From: Camarhynchus parvulus
Taxonomy: Eukaryota > Chordata > Aves > Passeriformes > Thraupidae
Length of the DNA stretch: 64,000 nt
Direction: 5' to 3'
NCBI RefSeq assembly: GCF_901933205.1
Contig: NC_044573.1
Coordinates: 37,544,993-37,608,992, forward strand
Shown here: piece by piece, positions 23,580 through 35,300 of the stretch
Numbering within the stretch: the first letter of the stretch is position 1
How the letters are laid out: each line of letters begins with the position of its first letter
The notes under the pieces: generated by a model
What the model saw: the letters and a program-made list of their open reading frames with translations, nothing else
What the model was told of the DNA's origin: nothing
The model's database searches: none
Program-made: the position numbers and the translations under genes

Positions 23580-24730
23580 GTGAGCTGGCCAGTGCTAAAA
23601 TGGAGCTGTTACCCTCTCAAAGGGACTTCTTGGGTAAAAGGAGCCAGAGCTGAAATCTGGTGGTGGTGGCCACAAGGCCAGTCCTCTCCAGACATTTGCT
23701 CTGCAGAGGTGGGATGTGTGAACACGTGGGAAAGCCACGTCCTACTTGCAGCAGCCCAGGGTGTCCAGCACAGAGGAGACGCTGTCCAAAAGCACCTGGG
23801 GAAGCAGCATGGCCTTGCTCAGGTTTCAGCTTGAATTTCACTCTGTCCCTCAAATGCCTCTGGTTTTAATGTGAGATGACAGGTGCCATGGCAGGCCAGC
23901 CTTGTGGAACCAGCTATGGAAAAGTAGGAAAGAGGCTGCCCACACCCACACAGCTGGGCCTGCTCTGGCAGGGCACCAGGACTGCCCATTTGTCCATGGG
24001 GCTGGCTGTGAAGTGTATCCATGAGGTCCATTCGGGCAGCTCAGGTGTGGACACTGCTTTGGGCCCATTAGCCCCTGGGAGGCTCTCCCTGCTGTGGAGA
24101 GCAGGGCCATGGCCAGCTGAGGAGCCTCCTGAGAGGGTCCCTTGTCTCACACACACACCCCTCAGGAAGGATTACAGTGAAAACAAAAATAGGGATGGAG
24201 AAAACATTTTGCTGGCAGAAAGCGCAGATGACATGGAAACTACTGGGCCGCTGTTTCATTAGATACACTGGCCTGGCAGAGCTGCATTGCAGATATCCTC
24301 CTAGTGTGTTTGGAACAGCAAAACTCCCTTTGGTCAGCTCCACTGCTCTTTGCTTGCTCTTCTCAGCCTGCCTGCCATGGTGCCAGTAACATCTCTGGTG
24401 GGAGAGGAGAGGCTCGGGCAGTGGCAGGGACAGTGGGGCTGGGCACAGAGCTCCAGCACCTGCCTGTTCCGCTTTCCCTGTGCTTTCTGCACTGGGGGAC
24501 GGCTCCACACCAACATCTGGCAAGAAGCAGCAAAACCTGCCAAAGCTCATCCTTCCTCTTGGGGCGTGGGGATACCTGCACAATGCCCCACAGCTCCATG
24601 GTGTCACCTCTGCAGAGGGAGGAGGGCCTGGCTGGGCTGTGGCTCCAGCCTGTGGGTTTTCAAAGATGGTGCTGCAGGGTCACTTTTATCAGAGCCGATG
24701 TCCAACATCAAGAAAACATGGAGCTTTGAT
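23580..24730. other. GC-rich block with stacked chance open frames
   Basis: GC content rises clearly and frames of 70-179 codons appear on both strands and in several phases at once (for example minus 24068-24607, plus 24304-24729). Simultaneous openness in conflicting frames reflects stop-poor GC-rich composition, not genes. No splice-framed exon, CpG island or known repeat was identified. The predicted peptides are rich in Ser, Pro, Gly, Trp and Cys, typical of non-coding translation. Confidence 0.5.
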
Positions 24731-27700
24731 TTTGTTTTGCTTTAATTTATAGTCCTGGGACAGTATTACAGAGCATGAGAGAGGAAGAAAAAATAGGAGG
24801 CAAGTATGTAAATAATCACAATTAATCTGAAGGTCTAATGGCCTGCCTGCCTGCCTTCCTGCTGTAATTTACCATATGCTCTAGTACTTGTGTGAGGTTC
24901 CCTGGTTCACATGTTGTTAGTTTATGTAAGTGTGCACAGACCTTTGGCAAATTTGTATTTTTATTATGTAGAAGCTAACATTTAGCTTTCTTGTTGTGGG
25001 TATGTTGTAGCATATGTTAGTGTTTATGTTGCAGGGAAAATGAATCTCTTGACTAGAAAATATCTTCTTCTACTATTCTAGTGATTTGTTATTTTGACCT
25101 TTTTTGTAATGATGTTTTGTCAATAGCAAAGCTGATTGGGATGGACCAGGTAAAGGCTAGTCATTTGTGTGTGACACACATGGTATATCGTTTCTTCTGG
25201 GTTCTTGAGGGGATAATCACATCCAGATATGATTCAGAAGGTCAACCTGAATTGGAGGGAAATGATTTCTCAGAAGCGGGTATGAAATAGGATGTAGTTT
25301 AGTTTTAATTTTTTTTTCCTTTCCCTCCCCCGCCATTTAAGTTGGAAAAATGTATTACAGGGATGCTATGGCTTTTATTTCTTAGTTTTCTGTGTATATA
25401 TGTTACCCTCAGTGAATTTTTTTCAAGAGAATTTTATTTTTAGCTTTTTCATTGAAGAATCTTCAATGTTTTCAGTGGGAAATATGTTTACATCATTGAT
25501 ATCTGTTTTCTCCAGGGCCAGTAAATAGGATCACGCAATATGTTATTAGTGGACCAAGGCCAATGTGGTGTGCTGTGATTTTCCATAATTAGTGAGAAGA
25601 AAATACCTTAATGCTAACAGAAATTTGAAGTGCTACAAAATTAGGGGTCTATTTGTTCCCCAAAAGCCTGTGTGAGAAATGGAAAAACTTCTCTGAGCTC
25701 TGTGGTGCCTGGATTTGGCATAAAGCTTGAACCAGCCCTAATGGCTGGCATGCAGCCAAAGAAAGAAGGAAGTCCCTGCACTGGACTCCTCTTGTGTCCT
25801 GAGACTGAAGTGTGTCCTCTGTAGTCCCACGACTGGAGAGAGTGGGCACAGCTTGGAGTAGCTCTCTGACACTGCTCCCATGTCTGGAAAAGACATCTGC
25901 ATGCTAAAGGGGAGAGTGGGAGAGGTCTGCCTTTTGCCTTGGTTCTCACTGATTTTATTTTACATCATTCCCATGTGCTCTGACCCTTGGTTTGTTTTTG
26001 GAAACATCTCTCCTGTATTCACAGAGAAGTCTGATTTCATTATCTGCAGTCCTGTGACTTTGTTCAGGTCAGATTCAGTAATTATTGTCTCTAAGTTAAT
26101 AGCTGTGGGTTTTTATGACCTCATGTGATGTCTAAGGCAATGCATTTGAATTCATAATGAACAATGATAAAAGGTGCTTTTGCCTGTGTGACTATTTGCT
26201 TCTGCACTTGAAGCACCATGAGGATTGTTGCTTGTGAGTACCATGCCAACCAGATCAGGAAAAAGTGGGGAAATCTTTTCAGTTCAGACATGAATTTTCC
26301 TTGGACTCCATATCCATATGGGAAATTTTCTCTCTATTTCCTGCCACCTAGCTTTGACTACAACAGAGATGTGTGCATCTAAAGCTATACTCTGTCTTGA
26401 AAATAATGGGACATATTGTGACAAACATCCAAAATAATTACTACTATAAGGATCAAAAAAGAAATGGTTCAAATATGCTTTTAAGCTGGATGTGACCGTA
26501 TTTACAGAAACGAAGGTTTCCTGAATCTCTACAAGTCATGTGTTTCAGAACTGCTGAACATAGTATGAAAAGACCCTGACACTTAATGATTTATAGCACT
26601 ATGGTGTTTCTCTACAAGCTGCAGCCCAATATCTACCAAGTACAGAACATGACCTGGGCAACAGGGAACCAAAACCTCATTTAGTTATACAGAAGCCTAA
26701 ATTGAACAGTGATTGAAAAATCAACAGGATCTTGAAATGAGTCTTGTAGCCAGCTCAGCAGCAAGTAAAAGATTTTGGATGTGAAGAGTGTGTTTTTGAC
26801 CAGGTTTAGACTGTGCTGAAGCTGGGACAGCTGGATTATGTCAGCTTCCACTCCAGGGAAGCCTGTGAGAAAAGACATGTCCATAAACTGGTAACTGTAG
26901 TTTTTTCCATTTTTAGCTGTGGGGTTTTTTTTTGTGGTTTTTTTTTGGTTTTTTTTTTTGTCTTCGGATGCATCAGAACATCAGGAACAGGTTTTTGTTC
27001 CTTTCCAGAGTGTTTAATTGTAGCCATCCCTTCAGCGCTTTCTACTGTGATATCAGCAAACACAAATATTTCTTCCAAATGATTTGCCAAAAATGGCAAG
27101 AAAACAGCAAATTTGAAGTTCTCTGGCATAAAGCCATACATATGGATTCTCATTAGCTAATATTTGCTGGGTTTTGGTTTTCTTTCCCTTTAAGTGAAAA
27201 TTTGTTAACCCAGTGAAAATAGGATGTCACGTACTTCCCTAACTGGCATGTAATGAAATATTGACACGAACCCTGTGTTTGATGGGCAAAAATACGTGGG
27301 GGAAAGTGTCTGTACAACTGCAACAACTTCTTTATGGTGCATGACTAGCTTTCATTCACGTTGTGAAAGCATGAGAGTAAACAGGAGGCTTGAATATTTT
27401 GCTGCAAGGGTTTTCCTACAGTTTTGCTTTTTCTTACTTAGGTGCTTTCTGGCATGCAGCACAAAGAGGGACGCTTACCTAGGAAATGCTAGGTTGTTTT
27501 GTGAGTAAAATACTGAGGAAAAAGATCACATCTTCACGGTGGAAACTGCACTGTTCAGTCTCCAGTGTCTTTTAAGTACTTACCAGATGCTGCAAGGCAA
27601 CAGCTATTAATAATGCACATATTAGTACAGCCTGCTCAGCCTGTTCCTCTTGGATATGTGTCAGCACATTCTGGGTGTATCCCCCAAACTGGAGCCACAC

Positions 27701-29601
27701 ACACCTTCAAGCTGTCTTAATCAGGGCTTGAGGGATTGGCTCCTACCTTTGTTTTCTAGGAATGTTTTCTTGTGACATGGGGTTCTTTGCAGGACTGCTT
27801 TATAAGCTGAGCTCCTAGAAACATGGAGTTTTGTTTTCCTAACATCTACAGCCCAGCATTCTCCATGACCAGCTTTCCTACACAAAAAAAATGGTGTCCT
27901 GCAGTACAAACCAATGCCTTCTGATCTCTCTGTGCTCCCCGAGATTTATCTCATCTCCTGTTTTCCCTTGCCCTATCCTTTTCTTCAAAGCTCTTGGAGG
28001 AAAACATTTCTTTATAATTTTGTTCCTCCTAGTCAGGGTCAATGCTGGTGCTGATAGTCCTGACTGAGCAATCTATTCTGAGACAGAGATGTAGGCACTA
28101 CTCAAAATAAAAAAGGAAAAAAAAATACAGGCAAGGAGTTATATCAAATATCCACAATGCTTTCAATGTACACAAATTCTGTGATCTTAAAGAGAATTCA
28201 CAAGCTGCACCTTGAATCCTTGATCCATGGCAGAGATACTTATCCTGTGTCTACACCAGAGTAACTATGTTTTTTCAGAAAGCTATATTTGTTGACAGAT
28301 TATTCTATGCTTTCTAAGCACATATTGAAGAAGTTTTGGGTTGTTCTGAATAACCAGCCACATCAACAAACCAAACTGTTACACAAATCTCTACTTCTGT
28401 GGAAATACATCATGTGCTGGTACATCTGACCCACTAGGCATCATTTAATGCAGTTAAAATCTTCCCATATAAGATTTATTCTGTGCAGAATCCAACTTTG
28501 TAACCCAATGCATTTCAATTGTAACACATTGCTCCTACTTAGTCTAGCAGTAAAACCACTGCACTGGCTGGAAACAGCTTTCTTTAACATCTTTAAACCA
28601 GAAAGATCTGAAGTTGACAAAGTGTTTGTGGCATCTCTGGTTTCTTGCTATTTTTCTCGATAACTAGGCTCTGGGGGAAAGTCTTCAAATCCTTAAACAA
28701 GCTGAAGAAAATAATTCCCTCTGATTTGCACTCCTCAGTGGACTCTCTTCACTGCTAGCTCCATACTTGGCAGTGAATGAGCCACACAGAGGGCGTCAAG
28801 AACTACTCTGTTTGCAGGAAGGGCACTCACTAGGGAAAAGGCTCTGTGGCTGCACTGGCTGGAGGAGGGATATTTGTCTCCTTGATGAAGCTTCATTGGC
28901 TTAAGTAAAGGTATATGTATATTTCCAGAAAAGCTTGGAAGGATGCCTGGTTTGGGAAAAAAAATAAAAAGAAGGAGCTTTCCAGATTTTGGTTTCTTCG
29001 CTTTCCAAGGGAAAAACTGAGGGATCCATATAGTTGATGCTTGACATTTTACACAGCAGTGTCAGACGCTAGCAGCTCTTCACTCTCCAAGAATAAGTGT
29101 AACTGCTATGATTTAGCACAACGTTGCTAAATGTTCCCATTTTACCTTTTTATGATCCATCTAAACATTCATACCAAATTTGCTACCATGAACTCTAAAT
29201 ATAAGTTTGATTATGGGCCAGATAAGTACAGCACATATAGCCACTTGGAAACTTCTACTACAAAACACTTGCTTAACTCCTTACTGCACTTGTACTAATA
29301 GAAAAAATGAATCACAGTAATATTTTGCATCATGGTTGTACCTGGCAACCAAAGATCTTCAAGCATTTATGAAGTAACTAGATTTACTCTATATTTCGCC
29401 AGGTATCTGTTTTTTTCCAATTTGTGTAAAATCACAGGGAGTAATTCCTTTTACAAATTTGAGCTTTTTCTCATTGTGATGAGTTCAGCCCAGCACTTCA
29501 TTCACTTGCTGGGTGGGTCTCATCTAAAGAACTACTGCTGAGCAATTTTTGATTTTATATCAATCTTGGTCTTTATACTGATCATGTTTACTCAGTGCAT
29601 G
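24731..29601. other. unique intergenic sequence
   Basis: No gene recognised. Contains a small CCTG tetranucleotide run near 24842-24860 and T/G-rich low complexity at 26925-26960. Otherwise single-copy sequence. Confidence 0.4.
26925..26960. repeat. T-rich low-complexity tract
   Basis: Long T runs separated by GTGG and GG. Simple-sequence DNA. Confidence 0.85.
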
Positions 29602-29789
29602 GTAAGACCCTGGAACAAGTTTCCCAGAGAAGTTGTGGATGCCCCATCCCTGGAATTGTTCAGGGCCAGGTTGGATGGGACCCTGAGAGACCTGATCTAG
29701 TGGGTGGCATCTTTGTCCATGGTGGAGAAGCTGAAACTAGATGTTCTTTAAGATCCCTTCCAATTTACCCATACTATGATTCTGTGAAT
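29602..29789 (+). mobile_element. CR1 LINE, 5'-truncated 3' end
   Basis: The frame starting at TGG (29611) reads WNKFPREVVDAPSLELFRA and continues to a TAG at 29698-29700. This is the characteristic C-terminus of CR1 ORF2 (reverse transcriptase protein). It is followed by the short CR1 3' UTR (motif GATGTTCTTTAAGATCCCTT) and ends ACTATGATTCTGTGAAT, the CR1-type 3' tandem octamer. Only the last ~190 bases survive, the usual severe 5' truncation of CR1 insertions. The C-terminal frame here is intact but cannot give a functional protein. Confidence 0.93.
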
Positions 29790-30901
29790 ATGTGCCTAAA
29801 ATTTACCTGAAAATTTAGGCTACATCATGAAAAGGGAATGCAGAAGATGTGCACATTTTGGAGGTATTTGCATAACAATAGTTACAAAATCTGTCTTTAA
29901 AAATCTGAGGCCCAATCATGGTACTCCTTTGTTTTTCCTTTTTTCTTTTAATACCACGCAGCATCTTGGTGACAGAGAGCTGGAACTGTCTTCAAACTCT
30001 TGTCATTACATGATAGTTCATCATCTGGTAGAGCTTGAACAAGAACAGATGCATGCAAAAAATGTAAGGAAAGGAAATGCATGCAAGGAAAGGTTTCCAA
30101 ATGTTTCTGTGCCCATCCAGGGCTAGTGATGTGTTAGGGACTCTGCAGGCATTCTCCAGGCAACACTCCTGCTCTACCGCTGAGCTGATCCTCCAGCTCT
30201 CACTGCTGAAGGATTTCTTTCATGTTACTTCTCACCTTTTTCATCTATGGAGAGGCACACTCAGAGGACATCGTTAAAAACTCTGGAGCACTTGAACATT
30301 TCTGCAAAAGAAAAGATGCCAGTTAGTAACAATACCTCACGCAAACAGTCATATGTGTGTGTGTGCCCTTGACAGGTATCAGAAACCTCAGAAAGCCATT
30401 CATACAAATGCTTCTCATTTTTCCCAGAGGCAGAGAACATGCTGGCAGTTTAGCTTTTACGAATTGCTTTAAGTTGGAAAGAGTCAATGGACCAAGCTGC
30501 ATTGTGCTGTGGGTGGGTAAAGCTTCTGTGAAAGAAGCACTCACTGTCTTCATTGATTTTTTTCTTGCAGCATGAATTTGTTCCACTGTCCCTAGCTCAT
30601 GAGACTCTTTTCCAGTCTCTCTCTCTCTTTCCTATTTATGTCTTAATTCACTGCTGTCATGATTTATACTAGCAATACAATGTGCAATGAAAATCTAGAC
30701 ATGAAAATCTATATATCTATCATACGTCTGTCTGAATGCTGGGATATGACATTTCAAAATTATTTTTTCCGTATACATTTATCATACATTTTTTTTTTCA
30801 AAAGGAGACACTGTGAATTTGAACAGACTGAAGATGGCCTAACATCTCTGCTATCCTATTTCACATGCTACATGTGGTTAATGGGGTAGAAATAGGGACA
30901 G
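29790..30901. other. unique intergenic sequence
   Basis: No gene recognised. A 28-base-period direct repeat of ATGCATGCAA lies at 30049-30058 and 30077-30086, and a very short (GT)n at about 30353-30364. A frame at 30357-30575 is probably chance. Confidence 0.4.
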
Positions 30902-31484
30902 TGTTGTGGTTTAAGCCCCACTAGCAGCCAAGCCGCATGCAGCCACTGGCTGCCTCCCCCACCTGTGGGATCAGGGAGAGATTCAGAAGGATAAAGGTAT
31001 AGAATTTGTGGGTCAAGATGAAGGCAGTTTAATATTGGAAGCAAAAGCCATGCGTACAAGTAAAGTAAAATAAGGAATTCACTGCTTCCAATGAGCAGCC
31101 AGGTGTTCAGGCACTTATAGGAGAGCAGGGCCCCATCATGTGTAAGAGTGAGTTGGGAAGACAAATGCCATCGCTCCAAATGTCCCCCCCCTTCCTCCTC
31201 CTTTCCCTACTATACATACTGAGCATGATGCCATATGGTTGGGAATGTCCCTTTGGTCAGGGTTACCTGCCCTGGCTGCGTCTCCTCCCAGCCCCCCATT
31301 TACACCCAGCTTCCTCATCAGTGTGGCAGAAAAGCAGAGAAGGCTTTGGGTCTACATAAGCTGTGCTCAGCAATAACAAAAACATCTGTATATTATCAAT
31401 CCTGTGTTCAGCATGAATCCAAAACCTAGACCTGTCCTAGCCACTGTGAAGAAAATTAACTCTACCCCAGCTGAAAGCAGCACA
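30902..31484 (-). mobile_element. solo LTR of an avian ERVL-like endogenous retrovirus
   Basis: 583 bp bounded by TG...CA. Read on the minus strand it starts TGTGCTGCTTTCAGCTGGGG and ends CTTAAACCACAACA, matching the common avian ERVL-type LTR pattern. The minus strand carries a CATCATGCTCAGTATGTATA promoter segment (TATA-like at 31208-31220) and an ATTAAA poly(A) variant at 31028-31033, giving the orientation. No gag, pol or env sequence and no second LTR are adjacent, so this is a solo LTR left by recombination. No perfect target-site duplication is visible, suggesting an older insertion. The exact subfamily was not assigned. Confidence 0.9.
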
Positions 31485-32149
31485 AGGAAGCACTGCTCTG
31501 TTGCAGTTCTATGCAACTCCTTTGGCCAATATTGTGGAGGTAAATATTTTATGATTCTTGTAGAGATTAAGGGAGGTACACATAGCATGCTATCCATCAG
31601 TGGCAATTTGAGGTTTAGTGTCAAAGTAAATTGTTCTTTAGGGAAGAGTAAGGATCTGTGCTGGCTTGTACCTGCAACTGACTGATCTTTATCAGCCTTC
31701 TGACAGTCCCACAGGGACAACTAGTTGTAATTAGCTCATTTAATATTGATTAAGTCTTTGGACAATTAATCAGAATTAATCAGGGTTCAGTGGTGTTTTA
31801 GAGTTCTGAAAATATGTACGTAAGAGCTTGGGATTCCTGAGTGTGCAGAAGGAAGCATGACATGAACACTGTTCCAGGAACTGCATGGAGTTTCATCTCT
31901 TGTGGAGATCTGAAAACATGTAGAAACTTTTTAAAGAAATATTTTGCTTCCTCTCCCTCATCACCACATCTCTATACAGTGTGACTCTGGGACAGGTTGA
32001 GCATAAATAACAAAACACACTGAGACAAACAGTTCTTAAAAAATTTTCTGCCCAGTCTTAGATCTTTCTCCTCTGGTCACACCTGCTAGCAAAGTCCTCC
32101 CTCCCAGAAGCTGTAAAGCACTGAAGCCTGAAATTAGGTGTTGATCTTA
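31485..32149. other. unique intergenic sequence
   Basis: Short stretch after the LTR. No gene or repeat seen. Contains several AATTAATCAG-type AT-rich motifs near 31740-31785. Confidence 0.35.
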
Positions 32150-33720
32150 TTACTGAAGCCCTTGTGCTTTTTTCCACGCATCCACGTATTGGTAGTTACA
32201 CTTGTTCTTTGTAATTTAATTTTAGGCATAAGATAATCTTGTTGGACTAAAAGCTTGTGTCTCTTTGTGTATTATGTGTGTGTTTGGGTTTTTAATTTTT
32301 TTTTTAAATAAAACATGAGCTGTACTGTTTAGATGCTAGGCAAGAAAGTTGTAGTACAAGGACCAGATTTAAATTTGTTGTAAATTCTTTTATATTTTTA
32401 ACGTGTCTTAAAAATGGTGAAAATTTTTGAATGGAAAAACAAGTCTTTAATACAGCTGGAATTTAATTAGAAATAATTTTCACTTTTTTTGGTTTTAATT
32501 GTTTTTCTATGTGGATTTCCTGAATACAGTAGATATCTAGATTTTGTTTCCTTAGGTATTTGTGTATTTTAGAAATGAAATTTTTTTCAAGTGTAAATTG
32601 GTTTTTGAATTAGGAAAATAAGTCAACCCTTATATTATAGATTGTCTTTTGCAAGGCTTTGTAATGTACATTTTTCATGAAAGAAATCACCTGCTATTCT
32701 CCCCATTCCCAACTATTTTTTGACTAAGTTACACTTGGATTGGAAATATTATGAAGAAATAATTTGTGATTTTACAGGCAATGTGATAGATAATTTAGAC
32801 AAAAAAAAGTCAGACAACTGATTAATGCTCTAAAAATAAGATATAGCTAAATGCTGAGTATCTCCTGGATTTGCAATAATTCTGTTTATATTAGATCTAA
32901 GCTTAGTACTAATTATATTAGCAGCAGTAAGTCTAAAATTCAAATATATAGTAATGTGGAGCAAGTCAATGACTTATCGGAACAAGAGTAATTAGGTGAG
33001 TAATTAATTGGACCGTGCTTGAGGGGTTTTTTTCAGTCAAGGTATTTAAACTAAATATGCTGTTCTTTATCCCATCACAATGAATTGTTCACAGAATGTA
33101 TATGCTACATTCGGCACTGACATGTGGCTTCTACTTCATACCATTAATAAAGTGGTTAATATCCACAATTAATTAAATATTTTTGGTACACTATCCCCTC
33201 TAAGTCAATGAGTAGAACTGGATATAACTTGATGATTCAGTGGTTTTTCCTCTGTGTTTGAATTTTCCTCTGAAGCAGGCAGAGATACCTGGGTTATGAG
33301 GATGAAGTTTTGTTCAATTTCCTCCATTTTTTATGTTTAAGTACCCTGACATGTAATTAAGAGTGAGGCATTTGTGCATTTTAAGGATTTTAAAATTATT
33401 GCCAAAGACATGTTATTTGAGATTCATTTTACTATAGGTCTTATTGTCTGAAAAATTTAAGAGTAACTTTTTAAATTAGAGTCCTAACAATGTGTTTAGA
33501 TAATGTTTAATATGACAGTTATTTGTTCTGCTAACAAAGGTCCCATTAATTGAGGATTAGCACAGATGTAGTAAATTTAGAAAACTTTGATGAAAACATT
33601 GCAAAGTATCATTTGTCATTTGTGATTACTGCAAATGTACTGATGTCATTAATGTGACCATCTACTTATAAATCCAGTTCAGTTCAAAACAGTATGCTTC
33701 TGGGGCTATGACCAGCCAAA
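32150..33720. promoter_or_regulatory. AT-rich, repeat-free block; candidate conserved regulatory DNA
   Basis: About 1.5 kb of AT-rich unique sequence without open frames or recognised repeats. It is dense in TAATTA-type homeodomain sites (for example AGTAATTAATTGGACCGTGC near 33000 and CCACAATTAATTAAAT near 33163) and octamer-like and GATA-like words. Long repeat-free AT-rich runs in vertebrate gene deserts are frequently conserved non-coding clusters, but no alignment was available. Confidence 0.3.
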
Positions 33721-34984
33721 TCAATTGAGCTTTTTTATACAGTGTTTAAATTATGGCCATTTCACAATTGTTCGCAGATGCTCTTACTGCAGACATACTG
33801 TCACTTACCTGGTCTGCAAATGGAATAGGTAATTGTGCACTGACTTGGAGATCAGGTACATCAAGTGATGCCTCCCTGCAAAACAAAAGTATCTCAAAAC
33901 AGACCTTTCAGTCTCTTCTGGAAGTCTCCAGTGAGAAGCTGTTTGTATATTTGCACATGCTTAGTGGGACTGTATTGCTAAACTGAAGCACTCATATGCA
34001 GAAAGTTGCTGCAAGTTCCTTGCTCAGCCTGGGAAGTCCCACTTTCCTGCCTCGGTGACATCCTCTGTCCTCTGCAGGGAGCACAATTAAACCTTAGGGG
34101 AGCTATCTGTGGTGTGTAGTTCATAATTTTCTATTAAGTATCTGCTGGGGACAGCCTGTGCTAATTGACAAGGTAAGGCCAAGTGGAACTGTTGGTGGTG
34201 TTCCATTTTGGACTGTGCTAAACTGATCCCCTGTGCTCCTGTTCTCATTTCTTTGGACAATGTGATTTATGATGCAACTTGCTCAGGAGATGCTAAGAAT
34301 TTTGATGTCTGAGGCTAATCAGTGAAGGATGCCTTGGCTTGAAGGCTGCTGGAAGGAATAAAAAGAAAAGAGAAAGAAAGAGGACTGACGACATCTCTTC
34401 CAAAAGATCTTTTCATGGAAGAATGGGAAATGGAAGGGGTGGGCCCAATGATTTTCTTCTCTTTGTGTATGTGCAACTGTTTTCAGTTGATTGGCTTTTT
34501 TGAGAGATGACAGTCAGTTTGAAGAAGGATCTGCTTTGCCAGCACCATAGTGTTCTGTTTCTCTTTTAGTATTTTAGGGAGATAAGAGAAGAGACTTCAT
34601 GGTTATTCTGCTTTGTATATCCAGCCAAACTTGTCCTTTGCTTTCTGCCTCAAATGAAGAGAAACGCTCTTTGTCTCTGCTGGTCAGTTAATGCCTCAGT
34701 GACACCCTGTCCTATTATTCTCCTACTATTCCTGCCAATTTTAGGCTCACCAATTTTTTTTCTGATGACAGGAGAATTCCCTAGTGTGCTGCAAGGAACT
34801 GGACAGACAGTACACATGGTGTTGCCTTGAGGGCTGTAATGCAGCCTTGTAGCAGAATCTAGTAAGGATGTATTATTATAAGTCCTTAGCATGTTTATTT
34901 CACTTTTGATTCACATTCCTTCCAATCTTTTGATATTTAGCCTTGGGGCAGATGTATCCAAGGATGCAACTTTACATTGAATTA
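33721..34984. other. unique intergenic sequence
   Basis: No gene or repeat recognised. Open frames of 77-80 codons (33753-33986 plus, 34650-34892 minus) have no family signature. Confidence 0.4.
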
Positions 34985-35300
34985 ATGGGTATCTCTTTGC
35001 TGGTTAAGAAGTTAACAAAAAAGGAGTAGGTGTCACTATTTTGCTTATGGTGGGAATTTGACGACGCACTGAACCAAGCACAACACACTTCCAGAATCTT
35101 AACTAGTTTGATTGCACCATCGACACTGTTATTTCGACAGTCCCACTCTCCGGCATCTGGCATAATTGGAAGGAGCAGCCAGCAGGTATCAGATGTCAGT
35201 ATGAATTGTCTCCTGCTGCGTGAGCACTGACTATGAAATTGATTTGCTGTCTTTTTTACACAGTTTTGTAATGAAAGTAATGTAAAGTCCCAAACAGACA
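34985..35300. promoter_or_regulatory. candidate conserved non-coding element, CpG-retaining
   Basis: Several isolated CpGs survive (GACGACGCAC at about 35060, ATCGAC, TTCGACAG, TCCGGC, TGCGTG) in otherwise CpG-poor DNA. The region is repeat-free, with a 121-codon minus frame (34972-35337) that I do not read as coding. CpG survival and uniqueness suggest constraint; this is inference. Confidence 0.28.

Noticed and set aside
24068..24607. 179-codon minus-strand frame
   Set aside because: Four or more other frames are open in the same GC-rich DNA on both strands; the peptide is Ser/Pro/Cys/Trp-rich and matches no family.
30353..30364. (GT)n microsatellite
   Set aside because: Only about six units; too short to be meaningful.
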